DNA from: Patescibacteria group bacterium UBA3527 | GTDB lineage: Bacteria; Patescibacteriota; Minisyncoccia; Phycocordibacterales; UBA918 | Direction of reading: 5' to 3' | Length of the DNA stretch: 5,880 nucleotides | Assembly: GCA_002377025.1 (NCBI GenBank) | Contig: DFPA01000032.1 | Coordinates: forward strand, 1 to 5,880 | Position numbers and translations under genes: made by a program | Shown here: piece after piece, positions 1 through 5,861 of the stretch | Position numbering within the stretch: the first letter of the stretch is position 1 | Layout: every line of letters begins with the position of its first letter | Notes under the pieces: generated by a model | Told to the model about the DNA's origin: nothing | The model's database searches: none | Seen by the model: the letters and a program-made list of their open reading frames with translations, nothing else

Positions 1-2
1 TC

Positions 3-554
3 ACCCAGCCGGGACAGGTCTTATCTCCAAATATCCCCAGCGTCGTACATACCAAGAATGAAGTGGCGATACCCATTTCCGGATCCAAAGAGGGTCTTTT
101 GGCAGCTTGGCAAAATGAGATAGATAATAATTATGCGGAGCTAACACAAGTCTATCCAATAGTAGCTTCGAACGATGGACTTACTAGAGTGGCAACTGTA
201 GAAGAAATTCTCTCCGTACTGGCATTGAGGGCACCGGGTTCATTCCAACGCAATATCACCAATATCACTATGGGAGTTAGAGGATTTGGAGCCTTCATGA
301 TACTTGAAGTACAAAATTTTGATACATCTTTCGGTGGCATGTTGCAATGGGAGCGGTCAATAGTGGAAGATCTGGCACCTATATTTGGTACCGAAAGCCA
401 AGGATTTACTGATATCACCAGCCAAAACCGCGACCTGCGTACCAGTGCTACAGCCGGTGGGGGAGAAGTCTATTACACTTTCATCAATCGTAATACTGTA
501 TTGATTGCCAACGACCGACTCCTACTAGATGCTATTATCAATAACCTCAAATAA
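3..554 (+). CDS. Conserved hypothetical protein, C-terminal part (5' end outside window)
   Basis: The reading frame is open to the left edge of the window, so this is the last 183 codons of a longer protein. A GTG at 63 could serve as a start, but the frame upstream of it (TQPGQVLSPNIPSV...) reads as normal protein, so I treat it as internal. The visible part has no membrane segment, no cysteine and no catalytic motif that I recognise. It looks like a compact soluble alpha/beta domain, with segments such as LALRAPGSFQRNI (about residues 71-83), FGGMLQWERSIVEDLAPIFG (about 110-129) and a C-terminal TFINRNTVLIANDRLLLDAI. These resemble an uncharacterised Parcubacteria family that I recall having an N-terminal membrane anchor, which would lie outside the window here. 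Function unknown. The TAA stop is one base before the next gene, which suggests co-transcription with the DksA-like and ComM-like genes. Codon use resembles the neighbours. Confidence 0.8.
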   Translation, partial: TQPGQVLSPNIPSVVHTKNEVAIPISGSKEGLLAAWQNEIDNNYAELTQVYPIVASNDGLTRVATVEEILSVLALRAPGSFQRNITNITMGVRGFGAFMILEVQNFDTSFGGMLQWERSIVEDLAPIFGTESQGFTDITSQNRDLRTSATAGGGEVYYTFINRNTVLIANDRLLLDAIINNLK

Positions 555-555
555 A

Positions 556-906
556 ATGAATTCTGACATTGCCAAAGAAGCACTCGAAAAGGAAAAAGAC
601 GCCCTTGAAAAACAGCTGGAATCTGTTGGTGTGCACAACAAGGCAGTGCCGGGAGATTGGATCACTGCCCAAAACACTACCCCCGAAGAAGATCCCAACT
701 TAGTGGCCGATCACACAGAGGAGTACGACGAGAAGCGAGCCACACTGGCACACCTTGAAACCCGCTACAACAAAGTCATCGCGGCGCTGAATAAAATAGA
801 CAGTGGAAATTATGGTCTCTGTGTAGTATGTCAAAAACCGATAGAAGAAGACCGCCTCGCTGTACTTCCTAGCGCTGAAACTTGTTTAACTCACAAAGAC
901 AATTAG
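556..906 (+). CDS. TraR/DksA-family zinc-finger protein
   Basis: A 116-residue protein of the TraR/DksA family, whose characterised members bind in the RNA polymerase secondary channel and change initiation at selected promoters. Residues 1-25 and about 53-80 are charged and helical and should form the antiparallel coiled coil. The tip region is acidic (EEDPNLVADHTEEYDE, 44-59). The C-terminal finger is C89-x2-C92-x17-C110-x2-H113, preceded by the family-typical GNYGLC and followed by KPIEEDRLAVLP. The last ligand is His instead of the usual Cys, which is conservative for zinc. I chose ATG 556, one base after the upstream stop, over an in-frame ATG at 529: the earlier start would add nine non-family residues (MLLSITSNK) and overlap the previous gene by 26 bases. 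No Shine-Dalgarno sequence is visible, so translation may depend on coupling. Family assignment is secure; the role as a polymerase regulator is inferred from the family. Confidence 0.9.
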   Translation: MNSDIAKEALEKEKDALEKQLESVGVHNKAVPGDWITAQNTTPEEDPNLVADHTEEYDEKRATLAHLETRYNKVIAALNKIDSGNYGLCVVCQKPIEEDRLAVLPSAETCLTHKDN

Positions 907-907
907 T

Positions 908-2428
908 ATGAATGTTTCATTGGTACATACGGCCGAGCCTGGTGTACCAAAAGGCTCACTTGTAAACGTGGAAGCAGACTTAAGCCGTGGCTTACATAGC
1001 TTTTCTATTGTTGGTCTAGCGGGCAAAGCAATTGACGAAGCGAAGGACAGGGTCAACTCGGCCATTAAAAACAGCGGCTTTAAAGCACCTAAGAGCCATA
1101 ATCAAAAGATAGTTATTTCACTCTCCCCGGCCGACCTTAAGAAAGACGGGCCACTTTATGATTTACCAATTGCCATTGCATTCTTATTGTCCTCAGGCGA
1201 GGTAAAAATGGAAAAAAAGAAAGTTGGTTTTCTCGGTGAACTATCTCTCGATGGTGAGCTGCGACCGGTAAAAGGTGTTTTATCGGCAGTACAAGCCTTG
1301 GAGGCAGCTGGTATGGAAGAGGTTATTTTGCCAAAAGAGAATGCTCTGGAAGCAGCGCTGATTGAAGGAGTGTCCATAATACCAGCCCATAACTTGGAGG
1401 AAGTGGTTAATCACCTGGATACCGGCAAAGACAACGCGGTACGCATCAAGGCAGCCCCGGTAACAAAAATACCAGATGTCTGGCAAGAGGGAGGCGTACT
1501 CTTGGAGGATGTACGCGGGCAAGAAAGTGCCAAGCGAGGTCTTCTCATTGCAGCTGCCGGCCGACACAATGTTCTAATGGTTGGTCCTCCCGGTACAGGC
1601 AAAACCATGCTGGCCAAAGCGTTCTGCAGTTTATTGCCACCACTCACTCGTGAAGAGGCCATTGAAGTAGCAGGCATCCACTCGCTCGTAGGTGCTTTAG
1701 GGAGTGAAATAACGTCTAACCCGCCATACCGCTCACCCCACCACACCGCCAGCCATACCAGCTTGGTAGGTGGTGGACAACATCCAAAGCCGGGAGAGGT
1801 AACACTGGCTCATAAAGGAGTTCTTTTTATGGATGAGTTTCCGGAGTTTAATCGCCAAAGTATAGACGCTCTGCGCCAGCCCTTGGAAGACCGTGTGGTT
1901 TCTATTTCACGAGTACAGGGCAATGCCACTTTTCCGGCAGACTTTGTACTTTTAGCGGCCATGAACCCTTACCGAGGGACAGAAGACGGTACAGCTAACT
2001 ACGCAGCCGCTATGATGGACACATACAAACAAAAAGTATCCGGACCAATACTCGACCGTATAGATCTCTGGCTTGAAGTACCACATGTAGATTATGAAAC
2101 CCTAACCAGTGACAAGAAAAAGGGCTCCAACCAAACCAATGATGCTAGGAAGAAAATTGAGAACGCGCGAGCGCGAGCAAGAGAACGTTTGTGTGAAAGG
2201 GGAAAGCAAAGCAATGCCGAGATGTCAGCGCGTGATATTGAAGAGCTGCTACCATTAAGTAAAGCAGTGAAGGAAGTCCTGCGTAACTCAAGTAGCCGAC
2301 TCAATCTTTCACCTCGTAGCTACCACCGAGTAATTAAAGTGGCTCGTACCATTGCCGACTTAGAAGAAAGAGACGCAATAGAAACCGAACACGTTTTAGA
2401 GGCTTTGCAGTACAGGGTAAAAGTTTAA
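908..2428 (+). CDS. comM: YifB/ComM-family AAA+ ATPase (Mg-chelatase-like)
   Basis: A full-length 506-residue member of the YifB/ComM family. Characterised ComM is a hexameric helicase that drives branch migration during integration of transformed DNA. The N-terminal ChlI/Lon-C-like domain covers about residues 5-165 (SFSIVGLAGKAIDEAKDRV, SLSPADLKKDGPLYDLPIA, GELSLDGELRPVKG). The AAA+ core follows: Walker A GPPGTGKT at 226-233 (K232), HHTASHTSLVGGG at 278-290, Walker B VLFMDEF at 305-311 (D309, E310), sensor-1 AAMNP at 350-354, SGPILDRIDL at 378-387 with the likely arginine finger R384, and the C-terminal helical domain with LNLSPRSYHRVIKVARTIAD (465-484; R470 likely sensor 2). All ATPase residues are present. 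The odd point is the segment after AAMNP: relatives normally carry a CPCGY...C.C cysteine cluster there, but residues 355-372 contain no cysteine and are about four residues shorter. The start at 908 lies one base after the previous stop. The gene ends just before the convergent inverted repeat. Confidence 0.96.
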   Translation: MNVSLVHTAEPGVPKGSLVNVEADLSRGLHSFSIVGLAGKAIDEAKDRVNSAIKNSGFKAPKSHNQKIVISLSPADLKKDGPLYDLPIAIAFLLSSGEVKMEKKKVGFLGELSLDGELRPVKGVLSAVQALEAAGMEEVILPKENALEAALIEGVSIIPAHNLEEVVNHLDTGKDNAVRIKAAPVTKIPDVWQEGGVLLEDVRGQESAKRGLLIAAAGRHNVLMVGPPGTGKTMLAKAFCSLLPPLTREEAIEVAGIHSLVGALGSEITSNPPYRSPHHTASHTSLVGGGQHPKPGEVTLAHKGVLFMDEFPEFNRQSIDALRQPLEDRVVSISRVQGNATFPADFVLLAAMNPYRGTEDGTANYAAAMMDTYKQKVSGPILDRIDLWLEVPHVDYETLTSDKKKGSNQTNDARKKIENARARARERLCERGKQSNAEMSARDIEELLPLSKAVKEVLRNSSSRLNLSPRSYHRVIKVARTIADLEERDAIETEHVLEALQYRVKV

Positions 2429-2453
2429 AAATAGTTTTAAATTGTAAATTTAG

Positions 2454-2616
2454 ATTTCAAATGTAGTGGTTGGTAGTAAAAACCCGTTTTAAGATGCAGG
2501 ACTGGGATCTAGTATAAATAAGTATGAATGGAGCGTAATCTCCAGCGAGTACTATTTACACAGAGCGGCAATGTTCTGCGCTTAAAACGGGTTTTTGCCG
2601 CCCCTGACTTCGAAAT
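2454..2616. repeat. Long imperfect inverted repeat at the convergent gene junction
   Basis: Several helices share one centre near 2536, giving one long bulged hairpin. From outside inward: ATTTC 2454-2458 with GAAAT 2612-2616; scattered G-C pairs around 2468-2476 with 2598-2604; a perfect 16-bp arm AAAAACCCGTTTTAAG 2478-2493 with 2581-2596; GCAGGAC 2496-2502 with GTTCTGC 2573-2579 (one wobble); TAAATAAGTA 2515-2524 with TACTATTTA 2550-2558 (one bulged A); TGGAG 2529-2533 with CTCCA 2540-2544 around a 6-nt loop. The right arm overlaps the last 11 or so codons of the peptidase gene on the - strand. It may be a structured RNA, a terminator or an old inverted duplication. No transposase or integrase lies nearby. 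Confidence 0.75.
2478..2596. terminator. Candidate bidirectional terminator core
   Basis: This is the perfect-arm core of the inverted repeat between two convergent genes. On the + strand the right arm ends GGG followed by TTTTT (2592-2596). On the - strand the other arm likewise ends GGG followed by TTTTT (complement of 2478-2482). That is the expected layout for termination of both the comM operon and the peptidase gene. The weak point is the 87-base interior between the arms; it is itself largely paired, but this is much longer than an ordinary intrinsic terminator. The convergent position supports the call; no separate classical terminator is visible in the AT-rich stretch 2429-2477. Confidence 0.45.
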
Positions 2617-3649
2617 GTGTATGTGACCCTGTCGATCTTCCGGTACTTCCCATATATCCGATTACTTCTCCTGCACTAACGTACTGTCCGGCACCAACTG
2701 CATTTTGACTCAAATGAGCGTACAAGGTCTGGGTACCATTGGCATGTCTGATAACAATATATTGTCCGTAACCACTGTTCCAACCACTCGCTTTAGAAAT
2801 AATCACTTCACCGGCGGCCGCAGCTACAATTGGTGTTCCAAACTTGCCGGCTAAATCGACAGCGTTGTATCCGTGGATACCTTGAGTGCGTGTATAAGCA
2901 CCCTGTACCGGATGCACAAGCCCAGAGCTTGAACTGCCACCACTGGCAGCATAACTGCCACTGGTACTTGCCGCCGTGTGCATGTTTCCTCCAGGAATTA
3001 CCAACGTATCTCCGACCGTCAATTCATCAAGGTCTCCAATTTGGTTGTAAGTCATTATTTCATCCTCATCTGCTTGATATTTCTTGGCAATTTTTGCAAC
3101 AGTGTCACCCGGTTTAACAATATGCCGTACCCCCACGATAGGTAGTATGACAAGGGTGTCGCCCTCATGAATGTCCGTTGGATCTTTGAGGTCATTGGCC
3201 CACAAAATTGTATTACTTGTCACCTCAAACATTTCCGCAATTTGTGAAAGAGTGTCACCTTCACGTACCACATAGAGACTGATTGCTTCCGCCGCTTCCG
3301 GGCTGGCAGCCACCAGTTCTTTGCCAGCAAGACCGTAGGATACCAGTGCTCCATCTACCACCAATAAATCACCTCCACCAATAGCTCCTTTTGGATCGGA
3401 AGTGTTGGCGGCAGTCAAAAGCTTCGCTTCGCCGGGGTTATTGTTAGTGGAAAAAGACGCGGAAGTTGAATTATTACTCAAAAAAGAACGAAACCAACCG
3501 GCTTCAACTGAGAAAGGAAGCGCAATTAAGACAAACGTCAGTATCGCTACTACTACCAGCAAGTGATTTATCGACTGATGAAAGGTAGCTTCTTCACTAC
3601 CACTCAAACTAGAACCATCAGTGTCCTCTGTGCTTTGTTTTATAAGCAT
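2582..3649 (-). CDS. Membrane-anchored double-LysM M23 (LytM-like) metallopeptidase
   Basis: A 355-residue envelope protein predicted to cut or remodel peptidoglycan. Residues 28-49 (HLLVVVAILTFVLIALPFSV...) form one N-terminal membrane segment after a polar cytoplasmic stretch; there is no lipobox, so it is probably an anchored type II protein. A Ser/Thr/Asn-rich linker follows, then LysM 1 (about 125-169, YVVREGDTLSQIAEMFEV) and LysM 2 (about 175-218, HIVKPGDTVAKIAKKYQ), which bind glycan chains, a Ser/Gly linker (226-242), and the M23 domain (about 244-355). Visible active-site residues are D265, H312 (YAHLS), H343 and H345 (HTHFE). The usual HxxxD reads YNAVD, with H259 two residues further upstream. 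The C-terminus is RGGKNPF, a form I recall from CPR homologues. ATG 3649 is fixed by an in-frame TAA two codons upstream and no other early Met. The gene is a single unit between convergent and divergent neighbours. Confidence 0.93.
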   Translation of the reverse strand: MLIKQSTEDTDGSSLSGSEEATFHQSINHLLVVVAILTFVLIALPFSVEAGWFRSFLSNNSTSASFSTNNNPGEAKLLTAANTSDPKGAIGGGDLLVVDGALVSYGLAGKELVAASPEAAEAISLYVVREGDTLSQIAEMFEVTSNTILWANDLKDPTDIHEGDTLVILPIVGVRHIVKPGDTVAKIAKKYQADEDEIMTYNQIGDLDELTVGDTLVIPGGNMHTAASTSGSYAASGGSSSSGLVHPVQGAYTRTQGIHGYNAVDLAGKFGTPIVAAAAGEVIISKASGWNSGYGQYIVIRHANGTQTLYAHLSQNAVGAGQYVSAGEVIGYMGSTGRSTGSHTHFEVRGGKNPF

Positions 3650-3697
3650 GATTTACGGACTCGCCGCCACACATCCATTACGGTCATTCATTAAACT

Positions 3698-3720
3698 CAA
3701 AAAGAGGCATGTGCCTCTCT
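3698..3720 (-). promoter_or_regulatory. Terminator-like hairpin in the peptidase 5' leader
   Basis: On the - strand this reads AGAGGC, a four-base loop ACAT, GCCTCT (pairing 3713-3718 with 3703-3708), followed directly by TTTTT-G (the TTTTT overlaps the stem end). This has the form of a short intrinsic terminator. It lies about 50 bases upstream of the peptidase ATG and only some 5 bases after the predicted transcription start, which is too close for normal termination of that transcript. It could be a 5' stabilising hairpin, an attenuator of a longer transcript, or a stop for antisense transcription coming from further right. On the + strand there is no T run after the stem. Confidence 0.5.
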
Positions 3721-3730
3721 AACAAAAACA

Positions 3731-3758
3731 ATTGTACATAAGGTATGGGAAGTAACAA
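3731..3758 (-). promoter_or_regulatory. Predicted sigma-70-type promoter for the M23 peptidase gene
   Basis: On the - strand there is a -35 element TTGTTA (complement of 3753-3758), 16 bases, then a -10 element TACAAT (complement of 3731-3736). Each matches five or more of six consensus bases or nearly so, and the spacing is acceptable. Transcription would start near 3724 and give a leader of about 75 bases containing the hairpin at 3698-3720. This is a by-eye consensus match only. Confidence 0.5.
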
Positions 3759-3764
3759 TTGACG

Positions 3765-3881
3765 AACTGGTTTTTTGTTAGTAATTGCCAGTTTAACGCT
3801 TCTAGCCTTGTTTTTAGGTCTCAAAATACTATTGACAAATAGTAAATATTGTTGCTTTTTGAAAAAGTAGCCAGTTACTGG
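3765..3881. repeat. Repeated CCAGTT/AACTGG motifs upstream of the helicase gene
   Basis: The 262-base divergent intergenic region (3650-3911) has no gene that I can support. It contains AACTGG at 3765-3770 and its inverted copy CCAGTT at 3788-3793, which can pair around a 17-base loop. The palindrome CCAGT-T-ACTGG follows at 3871-3881, 31 bases before the helicase ATG. In addition AACAATTG occurs twice, at 3727-3734 and 3754-3761. The palindrome is operator-like in shape and position, but short motifs of this kind can arise by chance, and I see no clear + strand promoter that fixes its role. Confidence 0.3.
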
Positions 3882-3911
3882 GAGTTACGGTAGTATGTCG
3901 CATGAAAGTTT

Positions 3912-5861
3912 ATGGAGTATCTGAATAGTTTAAACGAAGCACAGCGAAAAGCTGCTTGTACCATCAAAGGACCTCTCTTGGTTCTGGCCGGTGCCGGATC
4001 AGGTAAAACAAGAGTCATTACTCATCGCATCGTACATCTTATTGCCAGCGGCGTAGCTCCACACAATATCCTGGCAGTCACCTTTACAAACAAAGCAGCC
4101 GCCGAAATGCGCGAGAGAGCTCTAAAACTCATTGGTGGAAACAAGGAAACCGTACGAGCCGGCCTGGAAGAAAAACCGACAATTACCACCTTCCACTCTC
4201 TTGGCGTGCGTATACTTAAGGAGCATCACACAACCTTGGGCCTGCCTCGACATTTTACTATTTATGACCGCAGTGACAGCCTGAAAGCCATAAAACAGGC
4301 TTTGGAGAAAAACGATTTCAGTCCGAAGCAATTTGAACCAAGAAAGGTACTTGGTCAAATTTCCAGAGCTAAAGGTGATGCTAAAAAACCGTCAGAGCTT
4401 GGTGACGAAGTTAATTCATTTTTTGCTGAAGTGGTAGTAAGAACCTGGCAAGAATACGAGGATATTCTAAAGAAAAACCACGCACTCGACTTCGATGATC
4501 TACTACTAAAAACTCTCCGCCTGCTCGAGGAGTATCCTTTTATTACAGAAGCGCTGCAAAAACGCTGGCGTTACATACATATAGATGAATACCAAGATAC
4601 TAACAGGGTGCAGTACGAAATCGCTCGTTTGTTGGCAGGGAAAGAAAAGAATATTTGCGTAGTGGCTGATGTAGACCAAAACATTTACTCCTGGCGCGGG
4701 GCCGACATACAAAATGTCCTCCGTTTTGAAAGTCATTTTCCCGGAGCTCAAACTATCCTGCTCGAACAAAATTATCGTTCTACTCAAAATATTATTGCAG
4801 CCTCCAATGATGTTATTAAGAAAAACAAAAACCGTATTGAAAAAAATGTCTTCACAAAAAATATTGAAGGGGAGAAGATAACCCTATACCCGGCCATGAA
4901 TGGTAGTGACGAGGCAGAATACATAGCTCTAACGGCCAAAGAAATCATAAGCAAAGGCACTCCGCCTTCAGATGTGGCCGTGTTGTTTCGTACCAATTTT
5001 CAGTCAAGAGGTCTGGAAGAGGCTTTTTTGCGTCATAGTGTACCTTATCAAGTGCTGGGCACTAAGTTTTTTGAGCGTAAAGAAGTAAAGAACGTACTGT
5101 CCTTTCTGAGACTCGCCCTGAATGAAAACTCTGCCGCTGATCTAACTCGAGTAGTAAACGTACCACCACGCGGCATCGGCAAAGTCACTGCCCTCAAACT
5201 ACTGGAAGGCAAGCGCGAGGACCTCCGTGGAGCAATTGCGGAGAAGGTTGATCGTTTTTATACAATCCTCTCCGACATTCGCGATGAAGCACGGACGAAA
5301 AAAGTTTCCGATACAATCAAGTTTATTATCAAGCGCACAGGCATTGAAACGGAGTTTAAAAAAGGCGGCACCGAGGAAGACTTGATGCGACTCGAAAACC
5401 TACGTGAGCTAGTCACATTAGCTGTACGTTTTGATGAACAAGACCCTGAGGAAGGAGTGGAGGCATTTCTCGAGAACGCGGCTCTGCAAAGTGACCAAGA
5501 CGAAATCAAAAATAAGGAAGAAAAAGATGCTGTACGCTTAATGACTGTGCACGCATCTAAAGGTCTGGAATTCCCATATGTATTTGTCAGTGGACTGGAA
5601 GAAGGTCTCTTCCCTCATGAAAGATTGGACGACCATGGAGTAGACCACGAGGAAGAGAGGAGACTCTTCTATGTGGCTCTTACGCGAGCAGAGAAAAAAG
5701 TTTATTTAACCTACGCCCACATGCGTACTATTTTTGGTAGTCAAAAGATAAACGTGCCTTCTTCTTTCTTGGATGACATTGAAAATAGCTATATTGAAAT
5801 AGTAGGAGAAAGCCACAAAGGCTCATCTTCCGGCTATGAAACCACCATTTTCCTCGACTAA
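3912..5861 (+). CDS. pcrA: UvrD/PcrA-family ATP-dependent 3'-5' DNA helicase
   Basis: A complete 649-residue SF1A helicase. Relatives unwind duplex DNA in excision and mismatch repair, plasmid replication and removal of RecA filaments or stalled complexes. Motifs in order: Q motif LNEAQRKAA (7-15), Walker A AGAGSGKT (26-33, K32), Ia ILAVTFTNKAA (53-63), Ib TFHSLG (93-98), II DEYQDTN (225-231), III DVDQNIYSWRGAD (253-265), IV LEQNYRSTQN (284-293, R289 likely arginine finger), V RLMTVHASKGLEF (542-554) and VI EERRLFYVALTRAEK (581-595, R592). Domain 2B sequence lies at about 380-540 (TKFFERKEVKN, PPRGIGKVT). The protein stops soon after SSFLDDI (616-622), so it lacks the long linker and Tudor-like tail of Bacillus-type PcrA (about 720-740 residues). 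Motif III has Ala-252 and Asn-257 where Gly and Ser are usual. ATG 3912 is fixed by an in-frame TGA at 3903-3905. No Shine-Dalgarno sequence is visible at the normal distance. PcrA versus UvrD naming is arbitrary here. Confidence 0.95.
   Translation: MEYLNSLNEAQRKAACTIKGPLLVLAGAGSGKTRVITHRIVHLIASGVAPHNILAVTFTNKAAAEMRERALKLIGGNKETVRAGLEEKPTITTFHSLGVRILKEHHTTLGLPRHFTIYDRSDSLKAIKQALEKNDFSPKQFEPRKVLGQISRAKGDAKKPSELGDEVNSFFAEVVVRTWQEYEDILKKNHALDFDDLLLKTLRLLEEYPFITEALQKRWRYIHIDEYQDTNRVQYEIARLLAGKEKNICVVADVDQNIYSWRGADIQNVLRFESHFPGAQTILLEQNYRSTQNIIAASNDVIKKNKNRIEKNVFTKNIEGEKITLYPAMNGSDEAEYIALTAKEIISKGTPPSDVAVLFRTNFQSRGLEEAFLRHSVPYQVLGTKFFERKEVKNVLSFLRLALNENSAADLTRVVNVPPRGIGKVTALKLLEGKREDLRGAIAEKVDRFYTILSDIRDEARTKKVSDTIKFIIKRTGIETEFKKGGTEEDLMRLENLRELVTLAVRFDEQDPEEGVEAFLENAALQSDQDEIKNKEEKDAVRLMTVHASKGLEFPYVFVSGLEEGLFPHERLDDHGVDHEEERRLFYVALTRAEKKVYLTYAHMRTIFGSQKINVPSSFLDDIENSYIEIVGESHKGSSSGYETTIFLD

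Noticed and set aside
63..65. GTG as the true start of the first gene
   Set aside because: The frame continues open to the window edge with protein-like sequence and no ribosome site precedes the GTG, so the gene most likely starts upstream.
250..269. Tandem AATATCACCAATATCACTA repeat
   Set aside because: Two copies only, explained by the coded residues NITNIT in an otherwise normal gene.
529..531. ATG 529 as the start of the DksA-like gene
   Set aside because: It adds nine residues unlike the family and overlaps the preceding gene; ATG 556 directly after the stop fits better.
2478..2596. attC site of an integron, or a retron-type msr/msd hairpin
   Set aside because: The arms lack RYYYAAC/GTTRRRY core sites, and no integrase or reverse transcriptase gene is present in the window.
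2830..3117. Open + strand frame of 95 codons inside the peptidase gene
   Set aside because: It is antisense to the well-supported LysM/M23 coding sequence, rich in His, Gln and Cys, and resembles no protein family.
3832..3837. Perfect TTGACA -35 element upstream of the helicase gene
   Set aside because: No acceptable -10 hexamer lies 15-19 bases downstream; the sequence there is GCTTTTTG. I could not support a + strand promoter from it.
3895..3924. Nine-codon upstream ORF (MSHESLWSI) overlapping the helicase start
   Set aside because: It has no ribosome site, no sequence signature of a leader peptide, and its length is easily reached by chance.
1..5861. Recoded TGA (genetic code 25) as in some CPR lineages
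   Set aside because: No in-frame TGA occurs in any of the five genes, so the window gives no sign of TGA read as glycine, although TGA is also not used as a stop here.
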